NCBI GenBank assembly: GCA_937967535.1
Contig: CALCMV010000331.1
Location: 1-20,236 of the forward strand
Length of the DNA: 20,236 bases
Reading direction: 5' to 3'
From: an uncultured Saprospiraceae bacterium
GTDB lineage: Bacteria > Bacteroidota > Bacteroidia > Chitinophagales > Saprospiraceae
The translations under genes were made by a program, and so were the position numbers. The notes beneath the pieces are model-generated. The model ran no database searches and was not told where the DNA came from. It was given only the letters and a program-made list of their open reading frames with translations. This document shows positions 13,834 to 20,236 of the stretch, in pieces. The stretch's first letter is position 1. Each line of letters begins with the position of its first letter.

Positions 13834-16800
13834 ACCTGCTGCACAATCCGCCTGTATGGTTACGATTTCAGAATACTCAAACGAACCATCTAAGTCAATC
13901 TGCTTCAAGCGATAGTAAGCCACCACACTCGTTTGTGTATCGGTGTAGTCGTAATCGGTTGCGATACCTTCGCCGCCGAGTCCGTCCACGCGGTCTATCA
14001 TGCTAAAGTTGACACCATCGGTACTCTTCTCAATTTCAAAGTGCGAGAAGTTGATTTCTGATTCTGTACCCCAAGAGAGGAGGACTTCACAATCTTCTTC
14101 TGTACCTTTGAAGTAAGCGAGTTGGATTGGCAGATTCGGCTCTACTTGAATTCTTGCCGGATCGTAATCATCATTATCCGTCGGGTCATCACTGCTACCC
14201 GGCGCACATGCACAATCATCATCAACATTATTATCGGTATTCAACTCACTCGGTGTATTTGCATTATCACCCGGAACAGAATCCTCATCAGTTGGTGGCG
14301 GTGTATTCGGATTACCGTCATCATCCGCGCTAGTGATTTCTGCATTATTGACGAGTTCAAAGCCGTTGAATGCCGGGTCAATACGCAAGATAATCTCCGC
14401 GGTTTCAGAACCACCTGCTGCAATAAACGGTATGCTTGCCGTTACGCCCGATGCGGTGCTACTAAAGTCTGCATTGAAGAATGGCATAAACATCATACCC
14501 GTTGGGACATGGTCTGTAACCACTACATCCGTTGCATCCACTGTACCTTGATTGTAAACCGTAATCGTGTATCTGATATCATCGCCCGGAGAGATAACCG
14601 TACTGGCATCATTGTCCAGGAAGCTGTCATACATTTTCACCAAAGCGAGGTCAAATGCAGAAACACTGACGGCTGCCGGGTCGTGGTCATCTTCATCAAC
14701 TGTCGAATCGGTATCGCCCGGTGTACCTGTGCCATCTCCGTTTGTGGCATCATCCGTAGGACTATTCGGCTCACCACCTGCGTCATTGTTCGGATCGTCG
14801 TCCGGCGTAGAGTCGGCATCTGTTGGTGGCGGTGTCATCAAATTGCCATCGTCGTCGGCTGCGCCGATTTCTGCGAAGTTGGTTGTACTCATTGTAGCCG
14901 GGTCAAACGGATTAGCTACAACCAAAGTAATACCAACGGTCTGCGAAGCCCCTGCTGCCAAAGGTCCTGCAATGGTGTATTCAGGAATACCATTAGCATC
15001 TGAATCACCCCAACCCGGATTCAATGCCAGATTGAAGACCATACCTGTCGGTGTGTAATCATTCACTTCGATGTCATAAGCATCTACCGTACCTTGATTG
15101 GTGATGGTGATGTCATAGCTGACTGTATCTCCCGGAGCAACTTGTGTAGCTTGTCCCACACTGAGCCCTTTGGTCAGTGCCAAGTCAAAGATATTTACTG
15201 CTGCAGGATCTTGGTCGTCTTCATCCGTTGTCGGGTCAGTATCTCCCGGTGCGCCCGAACCGTCACCGACTGTGCTATCATCAGAAGGAGTATCCGGTTC
15301 ACCACCTGCATCATTATCCGGTGTAGTATCCGGTGTAGAGTCCGCATCTGTTGGTGGCGTGTTGGTCGGATCGGTATCGTCATCGGCGGAGCTAATTTCC
15401 GCTACGTTTACCAAGTCGTCCGCAGCACCCGAAGTACCTGTGATGATAGAAGCATCGTAAATCAATCTACCAAAACGAACGGTGTATTCTGCTGCACCTG
15501 CATTTTGGTCGTTGGTATCTCTAAATTCTACCACCCAATCAGCGACACTACCTGTGGTTGAACCACTTGGAATGTTTATGATTGTATTGTACAATTGTCC
15601 GGGAACAGGTGGTGTACCCGATCCATTACATGTTGTAAATGGTTGACCAACATAGACTACTGTCCCTGTCGGGTCGGTCAATCTGACTTCAATATCACTT
15701 TCGCAAGAAGCATTTTCTACGCGGAAGAATAATTCCATTGTAATATTGGACAATACCGCATTCGTCGGTGTTGCCGGGTCAGTGAATAAATAAGTCGGAT
15801 TTGTACCGAAGCTCATCGCATCCGCTTCACCTATAATCAAATCGCCATCTGCAAGTAGTGTAACCGTATTAGTGGTCGTTTGAGTACTTCCACCAACGAA
15901 TGGATTGTTCACTGTCAATACTATCGGTAGCGTCATTGTTGCGCCCGGTGCCAATGGTCCGGCTATTGTCTGGTCCGGATTACCATCACCGTCGCTGTCT
16001 ATATTCCATGCAGTATTCAGTGCAGGGTCAAATGTATAACCCGCCGGTACGTAATCGTTGACCAATACACTGTACGCATCTACCGTACCTTGATTGGTGA
16101 CAAGGATGTCAAAACTGACATCATCACCCGGTCCGACATATGGTGATTGACCAGCACTCAGTGATTTGGTCAATGCCAAGTCAAAGATACCCACCGTCGC
16201 AGGGTCAGAGTCATCTTCATCCGTTGTCGGGTCTGTATCGCCCGGTGCGCCTGAACCGTCACCGTCTGTGGCATCATCCGAAGGACTATCCGGCTCACCA
16301 CCGGCATCATTGCCCGGATTAGCATCAGGTGTCGAATCCGCATCTGTTGGCGGCGTATCGTTCGGGTCAGTATTATCATCAGCTTCGCTGATTTCCGCTA
16401 GGTTGACCAAATCATCTGCTGTACCTGTGAATGGGTCATTCACGGTAAGGGTAATGCTCAAGGTCATCGTTGCGCCCGGTGCCAGTGGTCCTGCGATAAT
16501 TTGGTCAGGATTACCGTCCAAATCTGCATCCAACCAAGCAGGATTTAATGCCGGGTCAAAGCTCATGCCTGCAGGTACGTAATCATTCACCAGTACATTA
16601 TACGCATCTACCGTACCTTGATTGCTCAACACAATATCAAAGCTGACATCATCGCCCGGTGTAATGTATGGCGATTGTCCTGTACTTAATGATTTTGTTA
16701 AAGCCAAGTCAAAGATACTTGCCGTTGCCGGGTCAGAATCATCTTCATCTGTTGTCGAGTCTTCATCACCCGGTGCGCCTGAACCATCACCATCTGTAGA

Positions 16801-19800
16801 GCCATCCGAAGGACTATTCGGCTCACCGCCCGGATCGTTGCTTGGGTCGGTATCCGGTGTAGAATCCGCATCTGTTGGCGGCGTATTGGTCGGGTCGGTA
16901 TCATCATCAGCATCGCTGATTTCTGCTACGTTCACCAAGTCCATTGCCGTACCTGTGAATGGGTCGTTGACCGTTAAGACTATAGTTAAGTTCGCTGTTG
17001 CGCCCGGAGGTATTGGTCCAACTATTGTCCAATCCGGATTGCCGTCGCCATCGCTATCAGCACTCCATCCGGCATTTAATGCCGCATCAAAAGTGTATCC
17101 CGCAGGGACGTAATCATTCACCAAGACATTATGTGCAGCTACTGAACCTTGATTCGTTACTACGATGTCGAAACTGACATCATCACCTGCACCCACGTAA
17201 GGAGATTGACCTGTACTTAATGCTTTTGTTAAAGCTAAGTCAAAGATACTTACTGTGGCAGGGTCGGAGTCATCTTCGTCCGTGAGTGGGTCTTCATCTC
17301 CCGGATTACCTGTACCGTCACCGTCTGTTGCATCATCCGATGGTGTATTTGGCTCTCCACCTGCATCATCCGTTGGATCATTATTTGGTGTAGAGTCACC
17401 ATCTACGGGTGGTGTATTGGTCGGGTCGGTATCATCATCAGCATCGCTGATTTCCGCTACATTCACCAAGTCGGCTGCTGTACCCACGAATGGGTCGTTG
17501 ACCGTCAATACAATCGTCAATGTCATCATTGCGCCCGGTGCGAGTGGTCCGGCTATGGTCTGGTCAGGATTGCCGTCTGCATCTGCGTCACTCCATCCGG
17601 CATTTAATGCCGCATCAAAAGTGTAACCCGCAGGGACATAATCATTGACCAAGATATTATAAGCATCTACGCCACCTTGATTGGTCACTACGATGTCGAA
17701 ACTGACATCATCACCTGCACCAACGTAGGGTGATTGTCCTGCACTTAAACCTTTGGTCAAGGCAAGGTCAAAGATGCTTACTGTGGCAGGGTCGGAGTCA
17801 TCCTCATCTGTCACCGCTACCTCATCACTCGGCGCACCTGTACCGTCACCGCCTGTGAAGTCATCATTCGGACTGCCGACTGTACCACCTGCATCATCCG
17901 TCGGATCATTATCCGGTGTGGAATCCATATCTGTTGGTGGTGTATTATTCGGATTAGTATCATTATCAGCTTCGCTGATTTCTGCTACATTTATCAAATC
18001 CGCTGCTGTACCGATGAATGGGTCGTTCACCGTTAATACAATAGTTAGTATTTGTGAATTACCCGGTATCAGTGCGCCCGGTATTATCTGGTCAGGATTA
18101 CCATCTGCATCTGCATCTACCCAAGCAGGATTGAGTGCAGCATCGAAGGTGTAACCCGCAGGTACGTAATCATTCACCAAGATGTTATAAGCATCTATCG
18201 CGCCCTGATTGATGACCGTAATATCGAAACTGACATTATCGCCGGGTGATACATAAGATGTTTGTCCCGGACTCAACGCTTTGGTCAATGCCAAATCAAA
18301 TCCACCAACAACTACTGTTGCAGGGTCAGAATCATCCTCATCTGTACTATCTACGCCATCATTCGGCGTACCTGTACCGTTACCATCCACGAAATCATCA
18401 TCCGGTCCGTTTGGCGTACCACCTGCGTCATTGCTATCGTCATTATCCGGTGTAGAATCAATATCGGATGGCGATGGAGTGGCAGGATTGCCATCATCAT
18501 CAGCATCGCTAATTTCTGCTACATTTACCAAATCATCCGGTGTTCCTGTGAACGGATTGTCAATGATTAATAATATTTCAAAAGAGAAACTTGTTCCCGG
18601 CTGTAATGGTCCGGTAATGATTCTATCCGGATTGCCATCTAGGTCATTATCACCCCACTGCGAGTTGAGTGCAGTGTCGAAGGTATAACCCGCCGGTACA
18701 TAATCATTCACCAGAATATTCTGTGCGTCTATTGTACCTTGATTGAATACAGTAATATCAAAGCTGACCGTATCGCCTGCCGCAACAAATTGTGATTGTC
18801 CGGGAGAGAGCGTTTTGGTCAATGCCATATCAAATATCTCTACCGTTGCAGGGTCAGCATCATCCTCGTCAGTTACCGGATTATTGTCATCCGGTGTACC
18901 TGTACCGTCACCTCCTATTGCACCGTCATCCGGTCCGTCAGGTGTACCGCCTGCATCGTTGTCCGGATCATTATCCGGTGTCGAGTCAATATCCGTTGGT
19001 GCCGGTGTGCTAATCTCACCATCGTCATCAGCACTGCTGATTTCCGCATAGTTGGTCAAATCATCCGCCGTACCGGAGAATGGATTATTCACTGTAAGCA
19101 CTATTGTCAAGGTCATTGTTGCACCCGGTGCCAGTGGTCCGGCGACTGTCTGGTCAGGATTGCCGTCGAAATCGCTGTCTGCCCAATCTGCATTTAATGC
19201 CGGGTCAAAAGTATAACCACTTGGTACATAATCATTGACTAAGATGTCGTAAGCATCTACCGTACCCTGATTATAGACTACGATATCAAAACTGACATCA
19301 TCGCCTGCGCCAACGATACTGCTCTGACCTGCACTCAAGGCTTTGGTCAATGCCAAGTCAAATATACCTACCGAAGCCGGATCATGGTCGTCCTCATCGG
19401 TGGCATCTGTGCCATCCAATGGTGAACCTGTACCGTCACCATCTACGAAGTCATCGTCGGGTCCGTCAGGTGTACCACCTGCATCGTCGGTCGGGTCATT
19501 ATCCGGTGTAGAATCCATATCTATCGGTGGGTCATTCGTCGGATCATTATCATCGTCTGCCTCGCTGATTTCACCATAATTGACCAAACTCATTGTGCTT
19601 GGGTCGAATGGGTCATTCACTGTGAGGACTATCGTTGATGTGACTGTTCCACCCGGAATGATTGGTCCGATAATGGTTCGGTCAGGATTGCCGTCGGCAT
19701 CCGTATCACCCCAGCCCGGATTGAGGGCAGGGTCGTAGGTGTAACCATTCGGTACGTAATCATTCACCAATACATTATAAGCATCGGTCAAACCTTGATT

Positions 19801-20236
19801 AATCACACTCAGGTCAAAACTCACCTGGTCGCCCGGTGCTACGTAAGCACTTTGTCCCAGCGATGGCGTTTTAATAAATGCCAAATCAAAGATGGTAACA
19901 AATTCGGGGTCGTGGTCATCTTCGTCTGTGTTATCTGTGCCATCATCCGGTATACCTGTACCGTCACCGTCCACGAAGTCATCGTCCGGTCCTTGTGGTG
20001 TACCACCTGCATCATCCGTTGGGTCATTATTGGGTGTAGAATCTATATCGTCAGGACCCGGTGTACTTGGGTCGCTGTCGTCGTCTGCATCGCTGATTTC
20101 AGCGAAGTTAATCAAATCATCTTGTGTGCCTGTGAATGGGTCGTCCACTGTCAGCATAATCGTCAAGACTTGTGATGCACCCGGAGCTAATGGTCCGGCT
20201 ATCACCTGGTCAGGATTGGCGTCGCCATCGGCATTG
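13567..20236 (-). CDS. Giant secreted DUF11-repeat protein with T9SS sorting domain, 5' partial
   Basis: The reading frame is open to the window edge, so the N-terminus and signal peptide are missing; more than 2,220 residues are seen. It is a modular surface protein: a partial and ten further DUF11 (TIGR01451-type) repeats, each DLALTK..GDDVSFDI..NQGTVDAYN..VNDYVPAGYTFD..NPDQTIAGPLAPGA..VNVAEIS followed by an Asp-rich linker, then a fibronectin-like segment (LLSWGTESEINFSHFEIEKS to YYRLKQIDLDGSFEYSEIV), and a type IX secretion C-terminal domain. It is extremely acidic and poor in Lys. Likely roles are adhesion or a stalk-like surface fibre, exported through the outer membrane by T9SS and then anchored or released. 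The GTG at 20205 sits in the middle of a repeat motif and is not the true start. Confidence 0.9.
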   Translation of the reverse strand, partial: NADGDANPDQVIAGPLAPGASQVLTIMLTVDDPFTGTQDDLINFAEISDADDDSDPSTPGPDDIDSTPNNDPTDDAGGTPQGPDDDFVDGDGTGIPDDGTDNTDEDDHDPEFVTIFDLAFIKTPSLGQSAYVAPGDQVSFDLSVINQGLTDAYNVLVNDYVPNGYTYDPALNPGWGDTDADGNPDRTIIGPIIPGGTVTSTIVLTVNDPFDPSTMSLVNYGEISEADDDNDPTNDPPIDMDSTPDNDPTDDAGGTPDGPDDDFVDGDGTGSPLDGTDATDEDDHDPASVGIFDLALTKALSAGQSSIVGAGDDVSFDIVVYNQGTVDAYDILVNDYVPSGYTFDPALNADWADSDFDGNPDQTVAGPLAPGATMTLTIVLTVNNPFSGTADDLTNYAEISSADDDGEISTPAPTDIDSTPDNDPDNDAGGTPDGPDDGAIGGDGTGTPDDNNPVTDEDDADPATVEIFDMALTKTLSPGQSQFVAAGDTVSFDITVFNQGTIDAQNILVNDYVPAGYTFDTALNSQWGDNDLDGNPDRIITGPLQPGTSFSFEILLIIDNPFTGTPDDLVNVAEISDADDDGNPATPSPSDIDSTPDNDDSNDAGGTPNGPDDDFVDGNGTGTPNDGVDSTDEDDSDPATVVVGGFDLALTKALSPGQTSYVSPGDNVSFDITVINQGAIDAYNILVNDYVPAGYTFDAALNPAWVDADADGNPDQIIPGALIPGNSQILTIVLTVNDPFIGTAADLINVAEISEADNDTNPNNTPPTDMDSTPDNDPTDDAGGTVGSPNDDFTGGDGTGAPSDEVAVTDEDDSDPATVSIFDLALTKGLSAGQSPYVGAGDDVSFDIVVTNQGGVDAYNILVNDYVPAGYTFDAALNAGWSDADADGNPDQTIAGPLAPGAMMTLTIVLTVNDPFVGTAADLVNVAEISDADDDTDPTNTPPVDGDSTPNNDPTDDAGGEPNTPSDDATDGDGTGNPGDEDPLTDEDDSDPATVSIFDLALTKALSTGQSPYVGAGDDVSFDIVVTNQGSVAAHNVLVNDYVPAGYTFDAALNAGWSADSDGDGNPDWTIVGPIPPGATANLTIVLTVNDPFTGTAMDLVNVAEISDADDDTDPTNTPPTDADSTPDTDPSNDPGGEPNSPSDGSTDGDGSGAPGDEDSTTDEDDSDPATASIFDLALTKSLSTGQSPYITPGDDVSFDIVLSNQGTVDAYNVLVNDYVPAGMSFDPALNPAWLDADLDGNPDQIIAGPLAPGATMTLSITLTVNDPFTGTADDLVNLAEISEADDNTDPNDTPPTDADSTPDANPGNDAGGEPDSPSDDATDGDGSGAPGDTDPTTDEDDSDPATVGIFDLALTKSLSAGQSPYVGPGDDVSFDILVTNQGTVDAYSVLVNDYVPAGYTFDPALNTAWNIDSDGDGNPDQTIAGPLAPGATMTLPIVLTVNNPFVGGSTQTTTNTVTLLADGDLIIGEADAMSFGTNPTYLFTDPATPTNAVLSNITMELFFRVENASCESDIEVRLTDPTGTVVYVGQPFTTCNGSGTPPVPGQLYNTIINIPSGSTTGSVADWVVEFRDTNDQNAGAAEYTVRFGRLIYDASIITGTSGAADDLVNVAEISSADDDTDPTNTPPTDADSTPDTTPDNDAGGEPDTPSDDSTVGDGSGAPGDTDPTTDEDDQDPAAVNIFDLALTKGLSVGQATQVAPGDTVSYDITITNQGTVDAYDIEVNDYTPTGMVFNLALNPGWGDSDANGIPEYTIAGPLAAGASQTVGITLVVANPFDPATMSTTNFAEIGAADDDGNLMTPPPTDADSTPDDDPNNDAGGEPNSPTDDATNGDGTGTPGDTDSTVDEDDHDPAAVSVSAFDLALVKMYDSFLDNDASTVISPGDDIRYTITVYNQGTVDATDVVVTDHVPTGMMFMPFFNADFSSTASGVTASIPFIAAGGSETAEIILRIDPAFNGFELVNNAEITSADDDGNPNTPPPTDEDSVPGDNANTPSELNTDNNVDDDCACAPGSSDDPTDNDDYDPARIQVEPNLPIQLAYFKGTEEDCEVLLSWGTESEINFSHFEIEKSTDGVNFSMIDRVDGLGGEGIATDYDYTDTQTSVVAYYRLKQIDLDGSFEYSEIVTIQADCAAGISISDIFPNPTVNDLVSVRFNSSYDHQAAKIIITDMLGRQMMEVPITVFSGSNLITVDPSRLPAATYVLSIQGNNWRSSAMRFVKLNE
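14157..20236 (-). repeat. Tandem array of 528-bp (176-aa) DUF11 repeat units
   Basis: Using the codon for Asp in DLALTK as start, units begin (minus strand) at 19887, 19359, 18831, 18297, 17769, 17241, 16710, 16182, 15186 and 14652, with a partial unit before 19887. Spacings are 528, 528, 534, 528, 528, 531, 528, 996 and 534 bp; the 996-bp unit carries an inserted domain. The unit nearest the C-terminus is the most diverged. Neighbouring units share long identical stretches, for example 41 bp at 16883-16923 and 17414-17454, which indicates recent duplication or conversion. Confidence 0.93.
15439..15894 (-). other. P/Homo-B-like beta-sandwich domain inserted in a DUF11 repeat
   Basis: Between NNPFVG and GTSGAADDLVNVAE of the eighth full repeat about 152 extra residues are inserted in frame; other units have only a few residues there. 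The insert reads as a beta-sandwich: NAVLSNITMELFFRVENASC, DIEVRLTDPTGTVVYVG, and DWVVEFRDTNDQNAGAAEYTVRFGRLIY. Short-chain 'D-x-x-x-x-L-x-x-P-x-G' and a later 'W-x-x-x-x-x-D' are the pattern of P/Homo-B domains of subtilisin-like proteases. It has two Cys, absent from the repeats, which may form a disulfide. The fold assignment is by pattern only. Confidence 0.6.

Noticed and set aside
14122..19579. Many long open frames on the plus strand opposite the giant gene (up to 293 codons)
   Set aside because: They repeat with the same 528-bp period as the minus-strand gene and give low-complexity, Arg/Ile- or Ser/Gly-rich products; they are shadows of its biased codons.
20205..20236. GTG at 20205 as the start of the giant gene
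   Set aside because: The frame stays open to the window edge, and the ten codons upstream (NADGDANPDQ) continue the repeat motif, so the real start lies outside.

Overview
The window looks like a chromosomal segment of a Bacteroidota bacterium, most likely a Saprospiria-like lineage. The evidence is the type IX secretion (T9SS) C-terminal sorting domain on a giant DUF11-repeat surface protein, AT-rich intergenic DNA, start codons without Shine-Dalgarno sequences, a bifunctional phosphoglucose/phosphomannose isomerase and an RlpA-SPOR protein. The lineage is inferred from gene style; no rRNA or tRNA was seen.

Left part (1-3500): an rlpA-SPOR gene on the minus strand lies between two copies of a 55-bp perfect inverted repeat. 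On the plus strand follow a small outer-membrane-barrel-like protein, a double-CDGSH iron-sulfur protein preceded by a 141-bp MITE-like element, and a MarR-type regulator. Intergenic spaces carry arrays of 8-bp tandem repeats, often in opposite orientations so that they could fold into long hairpins.

Middle part (3498-12774): all genes are on the minus strand. In transcription order they are pdhB (pyruvate dehydrogenase E1 beta), an unknown membrane-anchored protein, a lipoprotein-type gamma-glutamyltransferase, a 72-aa membrane protein, a MATE exporter, a two-gene Septu-like anti-phage operon (PtuA-type ATPase and PtuB-type HNH nuclease overlapping by ATGA), and the PGI/PMI gene. Apart from the Septu pair they look like independent housekeeping or accessory genes. 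The gaps between them hold several inverted-repeat elements of about 140 bp, at least two of which belong to one family.

Right part (13567-20236): one minus-strand gene, cut by the window edge at its 5' end, encodes more than 2,220 residues. It is a tandem array of 176-aa DUF11 repeats (one partial plus ten), then a fibronectin-like segment and a T9SS sorting domain. Each repeat has exactly one lysine at a fixed place, and most have a calcium-loop-like DxDxDG motif. One repeat is interrupted in frame by a ~152-aa domain resembling a P/Homo-B beta-sandwich. This protein and the intergenic repeat ecology are the most unusual parts of the window.
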